From contig QPMI01000005.1 in NCBI GenBank assembly GCA_004431415.1, forward strand, positions 1,116,001-1,180,000: a DNA stretch of 64,000 nt. Direction: 5' to 3'. A model generated the notes under the pieces. That model saw only the letters and a list, made by a program, of their open reading frames with translations, was not told the DNA's origin and ran no database searches. The number at the start of each line of letters is the position of its first letter. The stretch's first letter is position 1. This document shows, in pieces, positions 44,657 to 57,711 of the stretch. Position numbers and translations under genes: made by a program. This stretch comes from Cyanophora paradoxa (taxonomy: Eukaryota; Glaucocystophyceae; Cyanophorales; Cyanophoraceae).

Positions 44657-47600
44657 ATGGCTAGTCCAGGACTTCACTCAGATCGAGACGTGGAGGCACC
44701 GCTCCCCTCCGAATCAGCGGCGACTCTCTCGCGCGGCCCCGGCGAAGGGAGCGGTGACGGCAGCAGCTCGGCGGATGCATATGCCGCATACTCCGAGTCG
44801 GCCGCGGACGCCGGCTCCAGGCTGGCGCTCGTGGTCCAGTCGCCCTCGCCGGCCCTGAAGGGCCAAGCACCCGTCACGGCGTTCGGGCCGGTGACGGCGG
44901 CGCAAGGGGAAGGCGACGACGCGTCGAACGCCGGCGGCAACGCCAACGCGGGCGAGTCGGACCGAGAGGGTGCGCCCGTTGCTCGCGCGGGTGCGCGTCA
45001 CTTTCTCACGCCGGACGCACACGCGCCGCGCGCGCGCCGGCAGGCATGAGCGGGCTCGCAGCGTTTTCCCTGGCCGGCAAGCCGGCCTCGCCTTCCCCTA
45101 CACCGCTGAACGTCGTGAGCGAGGACGTGAAGCGGCGGCGGCGGGCCGCGGACCGCGCCGAGCGGGCGCGGAGCCGGAGGCGGGCGACCCTGGGCGGCTG
45201 GGCGGCCTGCCGCCAGCGGCTCTTCTCCATCCGCGGGCTCGTAATACTCGTCTCCGTGATCCAGGTGCCGCCCCGGCCGCGGAGGTGCCGGATCAAGTCT
45301 AGATCGAGATCTAATCTGTCGTGGCCAGGTCGGAGGGGCGGTCGCCTTCAGCTGGGGCCTGACGTTCCTCTTCGGGCGCATGAACGTAGAGTCCCTCGGG
45401 CTCTCCCTCGTGCAGGGTGCGATCCAATCTAATCTCAGATCTAATCTCTCTAAGAGTTCTAGATCTGGGGTTAGTCTAACGGGGCGTTCTTTGAATTCGA
45501 TCCGCAGACATGCACCACAACGCGGCCGCCCAGGTCGCGGTCAGTCGGCGTTTTAATTCGAATTCCTTCAACCAGCTGCAGTGCTCGCCTGCAGCTGATT
45601 TGATTGATCGCCACTCGCAGAACCACCTGACGACAGCCAGGACCCTCGTCCTGCGCACGAAAGCGGGTGAGACAAGCGACCCTATCATTCCTATCGGATG
45701 CAGCTGTAACTCACGATCCCATGTTCCCCTCCCCCCCCGCAGAGTTCGACTCGGTGCCGCCGAAACCGCCTCCTCTACGCGCTCGCACCGGTACCCCTTC
45801 TGACCCCTTCTGATCAGGGGCGGCTCTCGCAAGGCTCGTGGCGGGCTGTGCTGGAGACGTGCAATCAGGTCCGGTCCCGGCCTCTTGATTCGATTTAATT
45901 CGATTTCTGACTCGACAGAACCTTGGCGTGCAAGCAGAACCTCGCGCTCCACCCAGCGACGCTCACGACGTACGTGCGGTTCACCGACAGGAGCTTCCTC
46001 GGCGCCGAGGTGCCCTAGATCTATTCATAGTTCGGTTTAATTTCGACCTCTACATGTTCGATTTCTGACTCTGCTGGCCACGGGCCCTCGTTCTCGAGTG
46101 CAGCGGTGCGACAAGGCGGAGGGCAGGTGCCCGACGGGGTACTGGAGCACAGTCAACAACGGTGCGATCTTAAGCTAGCTATAGCTTCAGCTACTGTTGG
46201 AATTTGCTGTACATGCGGGGATCTTAATTAATCATTAGCTAAATCTAGATGATGGTCTTTGAGATCTGAGCCGCTGATCTCATACGAGCCCAGGCACGTT
46301 CCTGTCGTTCTTCTCGGCGACGGAGCGGGGACAGCCCGTCGAGTTTCAATTCGGGAGCCCCTTCCTGCCCCGCCCCAACGACTGGTGCGGTAATCGAAAT
46401 TCAAGCCTAGCCACCCGATCGCGACTCCAAGCTTACAATTGATTATTACTACAAGTGATCTTCAACACAATAAATTCCAGTTATTTCTGGCGTGCAATCG
46501 GCTGACCCTCGAAAACTTGTTATTAATCAATTGCAGAAGCAGCTGAATTCTATCTAAAATTCGAGCGCAGGTACGCCCAGACGATGGCGAGCCCCGTGAA
46601 CGCGACTTGGTCCGATTTGCGAACGTCCGCCAACCCCAAGGCAGGCTCCAATTTGATCCGTTCTCAACTCTGTTCTTAACCTGTAGCGAACACAATGGCA
46701 CGATCCTCTAAGCTCGTTGTTAACCTAGAGCTCATGGCACGATCTTCTAAGCCTATGATTGCTTTGATTCGTTCTTAGACTATATATAGCCGATGGAACG
46801 ATTTTCAAGATTGTCTCTAATTGATTTGCGCAGACGGACCCGCTTGAGAACCTGGTGGTCTCGTTCTCGGCCGCGATCCGCCCGCGCCTGACGGTGGAGG
46901 CGGCTGGCGGGCCCGTGCCGGCGAACATCCCGGGGGCGGCCCCCGCGCCGGCCCCCGCCGGGTGGGCCCCAGACGCCGAGAGCGGCGCTCCGCCACCACC
47001 CGTCGCCGGCGCCGTCGGGGTGAGCGATGTTTCGGTTGACACATTAAATAATCTGGTACTACAGTTAGGACAGGACACGTAAGGACATAAATCAGATTCC
47101 GGGAGGGACACCTAGCTAGCTGGGCGATCGACACTCCAGGCGCCGGCGCCGGCGCGCCCTCTACCTGTTTGTTTGTCCTCCTCTAAGAAGACCTCTTATA
47201 AATATGACACCTAAGAAGCTAGCGCCCTCTCACTGTTTGTTTGTTTGTTGTTATGATTAAATTTCGCGGCAGGCGAACATCCCCGTGGGGACGCTGAGCC
47301 GCATCCTGGCGCGGCTTGCACCTGTTCCCGAGGCCCTCATCCTCCTCACCACCTCCGAGGGTGCGCCTACATATTCTCCTGAAAAAGATAGTATATATTC
47401 TCCTTAAAGAGATAGTATATATTCTCCTTAAAGAGATAGTATATATTCTCCTTAAAGAGATAGGATATATTCTCCTTGCGATCGAGAAGCTCTTTATCCA
47501 GCGCCGCCCGCTTTCGCTCACGCCTCGGGTTCGCAGGGCGGATGGTGGCGAGCTCGACGGGGGCGCGGGGGGAGATCCTGGACGAGCGGCGGGCGGCGAT

Positions 47601-50600
47601 CGCGGCGGGGGCGAGTCCCAACGCCCTCGCCCGCGCCCTCTTCGCCGAGCTCACCGCCGTCAAGGTAACTAACTCGCCTTATAATAGCTTATGCTCGAGG
47701 GATAATGGGGATAGTGCTAAAGGTTAGGCTTATATATATATGTAATGAAATCTTAGTGAAGCTATACCGTCGGAAGTCGACATTGGGCGGTGCTATAGCT
47801 TGCTTCGCCTGGCTGAACGCCTCCCCCCTCCCCCCCCCCCCCCCCCCCCCCTCGCCCCCGCAGGAGAGCGAGCAGCTGGCGTCGTTCCGCTCGGGCGGGC
47901 GCGACTACTTCGGGAGCGTCGCCGGAGTGCACATCGACCCGGACCTCGACTGGCGCATGTGCGCCCTGCCCTGCCTGCCGCCCGCTTCAAGCATTAATGA
48001 TCCCAGCACAAGCTGCTAAAGGGAGCGTCGTTCGCATGAGTAGGATTCGGAATTAGCTGTTTAAATCAAGACGAGACTACGATCTATTAACTTTCCTGAT
48101 CTGACCACCGAGCCGATTATTGTCTGATCTAATAATTTCGGGGTGGTCTGGCAGGTTCGTGGCAGTACCCCGGGACGTCCTTCTTGCCCAGGTGCGCCAG
48201 CGGCCGGTCCTGATTCGATGCGGTTCCGGATCCACCTGGCGGCACCCGCCCCCGCGCCCCGGCTCGCGATCACTCGCTCACCTGAGCCTCAGATCAACGC
48301 GGGGCTCACGTGGACGACCGTCGCCAACTCCCTCTGGTACGATCTGATCTGATCCGATCCGATCCAATCTGATCCGATCTGATCTCCCGACACCGCAGGC
48401 TCCTGCTCTGCGTGGTCGCCGCCGTCGCCGTCTCGTGGATTATCACTAAGGCGCGGCGCGCGATCGAGAGCTTGCTTGAAGCTTTCCAGGCTATACGCTA
48501 AAACTCTCGCGATCGCGCCGACATATGCTAAGACACGCTAACGTTGTGCTAAGAACGTGCTAACGCTCGCGTTCGGTTCGCTGCGCAGCCGCTGGCGGAG
48601 CTGCGGGGCTCGATACTCCTCCTCGCCCGCACCATGACCTCCGTGACCCGCGAGCTCCGCACGAATGCCCACGCCCACGCCAGCGCCGCCGGTAAAAATC
48701 CTTCATTATTTTAAAGTTGCTATAGAACACCTGTCGCGAGTGCAAGCACGGCTCGCCCGCGGCCGAGAAGCCTAGGGCAGAGTCTCATCCGCCCCTCCAC
48801 CGCCACACCTTCTACCGCCACACCTTAGCTACCTTAGACTATCTCTCTGCCCACACCAACGCCGCTAGTGATCATGAGCTCGATCATTAGCCTCGAATCC
48901 TGCCGCGCGACTCACTGAAGTCAATGGCGTCGGTGGTCATGGCTCACGCGCACATACGGGCCGGCAGGCGCCGGGCCGGCATCGTCTTTCCCCGGGGACG
49001 CCTCGCCGCGGGCTGGCGCCGGCGCCGGGATCAGCATCAAGAGCAAGCGGGCGTGGTTCAAGCCCCGGAGCTGGCTTGAGGGCGGCGGCAGCAGCAGCAA
49101 CGCCGTGGCTCCTGCCCCGGCCCCCCCGGCCCCCGACTCGCAGGGCGCCGGGACGGTCGGCCGCCGTACCTCAGCCATCGCCAGGTGCCCTCACGCCTGA
49201 GCTCTCGTATCTGACTTCGGGGGGGGGGGGGGGGGCGGGGGGGGGGGGCGGGGGGGGGGGGGCGGGGGGGGGGACAGCCTTAATGGCCTGCGTTCCCTTA
49301 CTTGCCCTCCGGAACTTCACCCGAGTCACCCCCCGGCTAACAGCCCCGCCGCCACGCAGCACGAACACGAGCGACACGGAGGAGCCGGTCGCCGGCACGG
49401 GGGGCACCAGCTCCCCCTACACCGCCGCCGCCCGGGTGCGTGCGCGTGCGGACGCCTGAAACGTTAACTGAGCTTCCCAGAGCCCGAACGTAAGCTTTTA
49501 AGCTGCCTGAAGCTTGCACTCAAAAATCTTGAGCTTCCGGAGACTAGATCTAGAGATCTAGGCACGCGGAGCCTGGCTTGGGCCAAGGCCCAGCGCGCCT
49601 AGGCCTTCAGCGCCCACAAGAGAAGAGGGGAGCCCCCGACCCGAAGCAAACGCGGCCGCCGAGACGAACGGGCTGCCCACAAGAGATCTGAAGGCACGGC
49701 AGTCGCGGCACTTCGTGGCGCTCAACACGGGCCTCTCGGAGCTCTCCGCCTTCGAGAGGTGCCCCCCCCCCTCTCTCTCCCCCCCCCCGCGGCCCCCTCC
49801 TCCCCTTCTTCTCCCCCCTGACCCCCCCCCCCCCCCCCCCGCGGCAGCCTGATGGCGGATGTTCACTCCCGCTTCACCGCCTTCCAAGAGGTCCGCAAGG
49901 CGCCCCGCGAGCTCCAATATATATGCTCGATCATGATTGCTAACAGCAGTGTACTTCTAAATCTATACTTAAGCTTCATCTAGAAGATCAGTCTCCCGGG
50001 TCCTAATGTAAGATCCTGAGATCCGAAATTCCAAAACAACCGCGCCGGGCCGGCGCAGCTCTCGACGACGGAGACGGCGCTGCTGAAGACGCTCCTCGCG
50101 GAGCGCAAGACCAAGCTCGAGATGGAAGTCCGCAGCGAGGAGTGCGCACGCGCCCGCCCGCTTCTTGAGCGGGAGCACGCCTAGCGCCTCCGGCACACCC
50201 CGCTCCTATAGCTAGCTGGGAGCCTAGTCCCCCCGCCTCCGTTTCGTTTTGTTCCGCCTCGTTTCGCATCTGACGTGCACTTCGTACACGTACAGGACGA
50301 AGAAGTTCCTCGCAACGGTGTGCCCGGCCCGTCCACCGTCGTCCTCCCCAAGTTCCGCTGTCCCCGCCCCGCCAGGCTGACCCACCCTCCCTCCCCCGCC
50401 CCTTCAGATGTCCCACGAGATGCGGACGGTCCGCCCCCCCCCCCCCCCCCCTTTGAGACCTGTACCCCAGGCACCCTGGGCCCGCCCCCTGACGCGTCCC
50501 CGATCCCCCACCCCACCCCGTCCTCCCGGATACCCCCGCAGCCCCTCAACGGCATCCTCGGTGCGCCCCACCCCCCCTCCTCCCACCCACCCCCCAACCC

Positions 50601-53600
50601 CCCCTCCGCAGGGATGCTGCAGCTGGCGCAGGAGTGCGAGATGTCGCGCGACGCGGCCGAGTACGTCGATGCGGTGCGCCGGCTCGACTCCGGGCGGGTC
50701 CCTTAAGCTTCTCTCTCCCCCCCCCCTCCTCCTCCCATCCACCCGAACGCGCCGCTTCGTTCGTTCGCAGGCGGCGCTCTCCGGGGAGCACCTGCTCTCC
50801 CTCGTGAACGACGTGCTGGACCTCCAGAAGATCGAGGCGGGGGCCATCGAGCTCCAGGTACGTTTGAGCTAATGATTGGCCGTACATGTAGAAGCTTAGC
50901 TAAAGAAGCTATAGAAGCCATAGACTTTGGAAGCTTGAGCCATAGAATTGGAAGCTTGAGCTATAGAAGATCGAGGCGGGGGCCATCGAGCTCCTGGTCC
51001 GCCCTCCCTGGCTAAATTTCTAGCCGCTTAGCCTTAAGCGTCGCTTCGAACGCCACCTTAAGGTTTGTGCCTAGAAGCTAAGCCAGGTCCTGAGATCCCA
51101 ACGAAGAGTCCCGAGAGTCGCCTAATCGCCTCTCAACCCCTCGCACCCCCCCCCCCCCCCCCCCCCCCCTTCTCCCGCTTGACTCCGTCCGCGCCGCAGA
51201 GCGTGCCGATGAGCGTGCGGGGGGCGGTGGCCTCGGCGGTCCGCATCGTCCAGCAGCGTGCCTCGGACAAGGTGCCCCGGCCCCGGGGTCGGGCCTCGAG
51301 CTTTGAAGCTTTTACGTATTAGTTGTTAAGGAGACCTCACGTCTAAGAGATCTAGCTTCGAATCTAGCCTTGGGGCCTCAGAACTCGAGCTCGAGAGGCT
51401 AGCCGCGAGCCTTGAAGAGATCGGCCAGCAGAAGTCCTCCCACAAAGCGGGAAGGCCCCCAGGCCGGCCCGTTTTCAGATTCCTAGGCCTCGCTCAGCCT
51501 CTCTGACCTGCCGGGCAGGGCCTGAAGCTGCACGTGCGGCTCGACGAGCGGATCCCGCAGAGCCTCGCCGGCGACCCCGACCGCCTCCGCCGTCCGTGTA
51601 CCCCCCCCCCGCCCCGGCCGCCTGCCCCGCCCAGCGTAGATGATAAAGCGTATATATAGCCATCGTCCCGCCCGCCCCACCCATCCCGCCATGCGCCCCG
51701 CCCCGTCCCGCCACACACCCCGCCCGGCCCGCCTCGCCCGCTTCTCTGAAGACGTTGCTGCTCTATTCCAATCCGCAGGGGTCCTCCTGGACGTTATATA
51801 GGGCCCCCCCCGCTAGGATCCCGCAGGGCCTGAAAGATGAAGACAACTGCCTATAGGTCTCCTAGATTTCATCTTCTTAACTTCTCCGATCCTAACTTTA
51901 GCTTCCTACAGAGGTGCTCCTGAACCTGACGAGCAACGCCGGTGCGCCACCTCTCACTCTTCCCTTCTCCCCGGCCCTCTAAGCACTCTTCTCCTCCTCG
52001 CAGTGAAGTACACGTTCAACGGGGAGGTTCGGCTCTCGGTCTCCGTGATGGGCGGCCCCGAAGCGGCCGAGGTCGAGCAGGGGTACATTCCCGTCTTCTT
52101 CGAGGTTCAGGACACGGGTGTGTTCGCCCACCCGTTCGCCCGCCCTCGAGAGCCACAGCGTAGATATGTATAGCCTTGGTATCGAAGCTACTTTCATGTG
52201 CATGGCTCTCGAGCTACCTAGCGAACTGACGCCCCGCCTCTGCTCGATTCTGATCCTTCTTCGCCTCTGCGCGCGCGCCCCCGCAGGCCCCGGGATCGAC
52301 GGGGAGAGCCAGCGGCAGCTCTTCTCCCGCTTCTTCCGCGTCCGCCGCCTCCCCGGCGGCCTCCCCGACCCCGGTACCCCCTACCTCCTCCCCCTTGGAA
52401 CTCTTGGGGGGGAGCTGGCCCGACTCTATTGCGATGCTTACGGCGCCTGCGATTGCGAGACTTACGGCGCCTCAGGGGGCACGGGCCTCGGTCTGGCAAT
52501 CTCGCGGGAGATCGTCGAGCGCGCGGGGGGCGCCATCGGCTGCGAATCCGCCGTCGGCAAGGTGCCTTCCTCTTCTCTCCGCGCGGTTCCGATCGCAAAA
52601 GTCTTCCTCCCTCCCGGTCCGTTTTGAGAGTACAACATGTACAGGGCTCCCGCTTCTGGTTCTGGGTTCCTCTCCGCATCCGTGCGCCCCTGTGGTACCC
52701 CTGCGCCCTTCCCGATCCGCGCCCTCAAGCGCCGCGCGCGCGCAGTCGACCCCGGCGCAGAGCCGGCGCCGAGGGCGGTGCAAGGGCTCGAAGCGCTGGC
52801 GCCGTCGCCGCAAACGCAAGGCGAGGTACCCCCCCTTGGGGCCGGAGCGCTCGCGACCGCGGAGCCCGCCGCGCTTCTTCCGCGGCCGGACTCGAGCCAG
52901 ACCCTCCACTCAGGCCGGGTGTGGGCGCACCCGAGTTCACATCCTGCGCCGACGCCGTCGCCAACACTCTACCCCCTTCCCCCCTCCCCCCCGCAGGCCT
53001 CCGCGACGATGCCCTCCGGGGTAGGGAGTCTCGTCGCCGCGATCGCATCGCTTCCGGGCAGCAGCAGCAGGGGCGGCGGCGGCGGCGGCGGCGCGAGCCC
53101 CCGCGGCAGCTCCAGCGGAGCGTTCATGGGTCCCCGCGACAGGTGCCACCCCCGACTGGACCGTATACGTACCCCGTCGCGAGCTGAATCCGTACCCCCC
53201 CTTCCCCAGCACGATGTCGACGTCGACGCTCTTCCGCGAGATCGAAATCGTTCGGTGCCGTACCCCCCGGCGCTCTGCTCCCCCCCCCGCTCCGCCTTCG
53301 AGATTGCCGTACCCCCTTGACTTCGTTCGCAGCGGCTCGCCGCTGCAGCTGTCCAGCCTCCCGCCCATCGCCCCCGCCCACACCTCCTCTCCCCCCTCCC
53401 TCGGGTGACCGGCCACCCATTCCCTCCCATGCTTTCACCTTTCCCGCGGCTCACATACCCATGCGCTCTCGCCCGCGGCCCCGCCGTGACATCACGCAGG
53501 GATCTCACGTCAGCCGGCGGCTCCTCGAGCCGTCAGCACTCGCCGACGACAGGTGCCGCCGGGCCGGACCGGGCCGGACCGGGCCGGGTCGCCCCTGCCG

Positions 53601-56600
53601 CTCCCGCATCAAAAGGGCACAGAAAACAAGACGAATGATAGGATAAGATAAATAATCATAAACAGGATCGCTCTGCAATGCGCGAGAACGTGAATCTGAT
53701 CCTCGAATTCGGTCTTCATCGCTTCGCAGGCCGCCCGTGCCGCATCCTCGTCGTCGAAGGTTCCCCCCCCCCCCCCCCCTTCCCCTCTCCCGCCTTTCCG
53801 TCCCGCTCGGCTCTCAGCGCCTCGCCCCCCAGACAACGCGGTGAACGCGCGGGTCCTCTCCTCCATGCTACGCCGCGAGGGCCACGAGGTGCGGTGCCGG
53901 CGTGCCGCTCCAGCCCCTCGAACCCGTTCAATCCAGAGTCCCTTCCGTTCCTTCTCGAATCCCTTTAGACCCTCCCCTCCAGAAGATTTCGGATGTGTAT
54001 ATATATAGATTGCATGGCCGTTTCGAATCACCCTGCCTCCGATCTCTAGGTCTTCGCGTTCTTTCTGATGGGGTCCTGCCTGCCCGGCATGCTCATGCTC
54101 AGGTCTCGCTTGCGGAGGACGGGCAGGCGGCCCTCGCCGCCTTCTCCGCCGCCACTGCGGGGGCGACCCCCTCCCCCTCCGCCCCCCGCGCCTTCGACGT
54201 GATCTTCATGGACTGCCTCATGCCTGTCCTTGACGGTGCGCGCGCCCTGATCATGAATATATAAGATAACTACAGGTTGTTAGTGAGATCCACTATATCC
54301 TATCCTATTATTATAGCAAGATTCCAAGTAAGATCAGTAAGGCCAATTATCCTATATATGCCGATCGCGAGCTTAGGCCTCGTGCCCGTCCTCGACGGTG
54401 CGCGCCGAACAAGATCGTCGGATGATAATCGCTAAATATAAACTATCCCAAGATGTTTGCAAGATGTTAGCAGGATTCTCTATCTCATGCTCATGTTCGA
54501 GCTTAGGCCTCAGGCTTAGCTCTACATGTCGCAGCGTGCATGCCCTAAGCCTGTCTTCAGGCGCCGCCCTCCTCCCCCTCCTGACCCCCGCCCCCGGCCC
54601 GGGCGCCCCTCGTCCTCGGCTGACCCCGCCTTCTTCGCCCCCCCCCCCCCCCCCCCCTCCCACCCCACTCCAGGGTACGGCGCGACGAGGGCGATCCGGG
54701 CGCTGGAGGCGGAGCGAGGCCTCGCGCGCCACTTCATCGTCGCCCTCACCGGTGCGCCATAGCTAGAGGGCTCTTAGCTGATCGTCCCTGGCCCGTCAGC
54801 CCCCTTCGCTGTTTCCGTTAAGAATTCAAGAATTTGAAGCCTTGGATTCCGTCCCCCACAAATTGCCAAGTTGAACGTTCCGCAGCTTATGCGACGGCCA
54901 AGGACGAGCTTCTATGCCTCCAGGCCGGCATGGACAGGTGCCCCGCCCCGGCCGACCGCCCTCGTCATGACAGTGCCCGAGAGTGACTTGAGAGACGCCC
55001 GGGACCGGAGCCCAGTCTAAACCATTGTACACTAGGCTGGATTAGAGTATTTTCATATTTAGATTAGAGAAACTGACCTCCCTAACTTGGGAGCGCCCGC
55101 TACATGACCAAGCCGATCCGGAAGCCCCTCCTAATGGGCGCCGGGAGCCTAATCGACGTCTAAACTATTCTAGATTATGACTGATAAGATTACTTTTAGC
55201 TTTATTTAGATAAGAGAAACTGACCGCCTTGGGCGCGCCAGCTACATGACGAAGCCGATCCGGAAACCGCTGCTCCTCGCCAAGATCGAGGAGTACCTCG
55301 CGAGCGGCGCCGCGTCGACTCCGCTCCTCCCGGCCCCGGCCCCGGCCCCTGCCTCCATTGTTTCCGAGTCGGAGGCGGGGGGCGGCGCCGGCTTCGCGGG
55401 ACTGTCCCCTTGGGAGGCAGCCCGCGCCCTTCGCGACGCGGCGCCGGCGCCGGCGCCGGCGCCCGGGCCCGCGATGGCTTCGAATTCGCCGCCGGCCAGG
55501 GCGATGGCTTCGGCCCCGGCGCCCGAGCCGCCTTCTCTCCGGCTCACGCCCGTGACGCCCCCCGAGGACCCCGAGCTGAGGGCCGCGACGGCGGTGCTGG
55601 CGGGGGGGCCGCCCCCCCGCTCGTCGCGGTCCCTGTCCGGGTCGCCCACGCCGGCGCTGGCGGCGCCCACCTCGTGCCCGGACCTCGGCAAGGCATCCCG
55701 GGACCGGGAAGGGGCCGGCGCCGGCACCAGCGGCGGGCCGGCGTCGCTGGGGTCACTGCCCGAGCTCCAGATCCCGCGGGGCGCGGCCCTCTCTCGACGA
55801 GTCTCTGTCGGCTCGGATCGCGATCGGGAGCGGCCGGGGCCCCCCAACGAGATCATGGTCGTCGACGATATCGAGGTACCCCCGCCCGCTCTGCAATAAA
55901 TTTAAAGCTTTAGACGGCGTTTTTGCTTGCGTTGAATGATGGGAGCTTGCAATCGAGGCTGGGGCACATAAATAACAGGAATATCAATCGCATGTCCGGT
56001 CCGCGTGAAATGTCGCGCCGGCGCCGCTGACGTCACGGTCGCGGGCAGATGAACCGGCGCGTGCTGACGGCATTCCTCTCGACGGAGGGCAACCGAATCA
56101 CCGTCGCAACCGACGGCCAGGTATCTAGCTATTTATAGAGCATTTCCGGGATTTCCGCCGAAATTCCGCCGATTTCCGGGTCCTTTTCCCCCCGCAGGAG
56201 GCCGTCGAGAAGTTCGAGGAGCGGGCGCGGGCCCTGGCCGGCCCGGGCCCCGTCTTCTCTGCCATCTTCATGGACGGTGATCCCATATCAGATCTAATTT
56301 GCATTCGCTTTTAGTGAGAGATCTAGAGCTGCTTATAATTAAGCATAGAAATTTGAACTGGGACGATTAAAAGGCCCGCTGGAGCTCGAGATGGGGCGTA
56401 TATATTTCAGTACTACTTGCCGAAATTGATCAATATGTATCGCGCGCGCTTTTCAGCAAGAGAGCTGCTTTCGAGCGTATAAACATATTCACAGAAATAT
56501 TAAATTGGGGCGATTAGAAGGATCGAAGATCAAGCGCTTTGCTTTATTCGCTTTATTCGCAGCACGAATCGCTGAAATGGATCGCGCGCAGTGCAAATGC

Positions 56601-57711
56601 CGCGTCTGGACGGGCACGGGGCGACGAAGCGGATCCGCCGCCTCGAGCGCGCCCTCGGCGTCGCCGTCCCCTCCCCCATCATCGCCTGCACCGCCTTCAA
56701 CTCCAGCCACGGTGCTTTTGATTATATAATCAACAGTACCGTTCCTTGAAGCTCTCTGAAGCTTTTTTCATGGCTTATACCATTGCTTATACGATTACAC
56801 CCTTTAAGTCACTGTTTCTCAAAGCTTCTTAAACTCTTCGCTTCTTAAGCTCTTCTCGTTTCTCAAAGCTTTTCCCAAGCTTTTCCCATCGCTTGGACCT
56901 AATTCTCGCGCGCGGTGGTGCAGACAAGGAGGGGGTCATGCAGAGCGGGATGTCGGACTTCATGGGCAAGCCCGTGCAGCGTGCCACCCTCAACACCATG
57001 CTCACGAAGGTGCCCCTACCCCCCTCCCCATTCTACCTCCCTACCCCCCTAGGCCTGCTGACCGGGCGCCGCCCTCGCGCAGTGGGTGCGCCGCAACTCG
57101 TCCCCCGGCTCCGGCAACTCTGGCTCCGATCGCGACGCGAGCCACGGTGGGACTGCGAAGGTCCCCCCCCCCCCCCCCCCCCCCGATTGCGGACTACTGA
57201 AATTAGCTATATAGGTAGGGCACCTGGGCTAGATCCAACGCAATATATATCCGCCTCCTTTGCCTGCTTCTCCTTCGTTGCTGACAAGCGGCACCGCCGT
57301 CGACACCGTCGTCGTCGCGATCGCGCGCGCGCAGTCGCAGTCACTAAGTTACTCTTAGAGTTACATCCGGTTCACGAAGTTAGGCGCGAGCTATAGCTAG
57401 ATCCGGTTCACTAAGTTACAATTAGATCCTTCTCTCCCTTGACTTCCTTGCCGCCTTCGCAGTCGCAGTCGGGCTGCTCGACGCCCCTCGCCAACGTCTC
57501 GCCGGCCGCCGTCTCCCGCGACCACACCGACAGCCGCCGCCGCCCCGCCCTCGGAGAGCGCGAGCGCGAGGCCGGCGCAGGCGCAGGCGCCGGCGCCGGA
57601 GCCGGCGCCTTCGGCTGCTCGGGGCCCCCCGAGCCGTCCTCGCTGCCGCCGGCTCCGGCTCCGGCCGCCCGCGGCCCTGGCGGTCTTTCGAATCTTAATG
57701 ACGAGTACTAG
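44657..57711 (+). CDS. Membrane hybrid histidine kinase: Cache-like sensor, HisKA, HATPase, two receivers
   Basis: A 13-kb, roughly 40-exon gene from ATG 44657 to stop TAG 57711. A Ser/Gly/Ala-rich cytoplasmic N-terminus precedes a first membrane segment (LVILVSVIQ joined to VGGAVAFSWGLTFLFG, about 45235-45385). The sensor region (45500-48345) includes LTTARTLVLRTKA, YVRFTDRSFLG, CPTGYWSTVNNG, NIPVGTLSRILARL and ALILLTTSEGGMVASSTG, as in double Cache domains. A second membrane segment is LLLCVVAAVAVSWIITKAR (about 48402-48460). HisKA has FLATMSHEMRT joined to PLNGILGM (phospho-His, about 50310-50620) and LVNDVLDLQKIEAG. The ATPase has VLLNLTSNA (about 51920), FEVQDTGPGIDGE and GTGLGLAISREIVERAGG (about 52475-52530). 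Receiver 1: ILVVEDNAVNARVL, VIFMDCLMPVLDG (about 54200-54235) and YMTKPIRKPLL (55243). Receiver 2: IMVVDDIE (55855), AIFMD joined to VQMPRLDGHG, IIACTAFNSS and FMGKPVQR (56960). His, Asp and Lys residues needed for phosphorelay are present in both. Ligand unknown. Confidence 0.85.
50825..50998 (+). repeat. Echo of an exon end inside the next intron (hybrid kinase)
   Basis: The exon end encoding QKIEAGAIELQ plus donor (50825-50859) recurs at 50965-50998, 140 bp downstream, with the junction CAG|GTACGT changed to CTG|GTCCGC. Confidence 0.85.
54216..54406 (+). repeat. Echo of a receiver-domain exon end inside its intron
   Basis: The exon end encoding LMPVLDG with donor GTGCGCGCC (54216-54244) recurs at 54378-54406 with three base changes, all transitions. 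The donor is preserved. Two of the changes are synonymous (third-position changes in Pro and Leu codons of PVLD); the third would change Met to Val. Confidence 0.85.
55055..55280 (+). repeat. Acceptor-side duplication ahead of the TKPIRKPLL exon
   Basis: The stretch 55055-55136 (GAGAAACTGACC, spacer, TACATGAC, then the start of the exon encoding MTKPIRKPLL) recurs at 55205-55275. Only the second copy keeps a usable CCAG acceptor before CTACATG; the first reads CCGC. The second copy joins in phase to the preceding exon (MD, Ser, YMTKP). Confidence 0.8.

Noticed and set aside
44060-44677. Minus-strand ORF of about 205 codons in the LPA3/hybrid kinase spacer
   Set aside because: No recognisable motif, no ATG at its nominal start, mixed composition and overlap with the start of the hybrid kinase gene.
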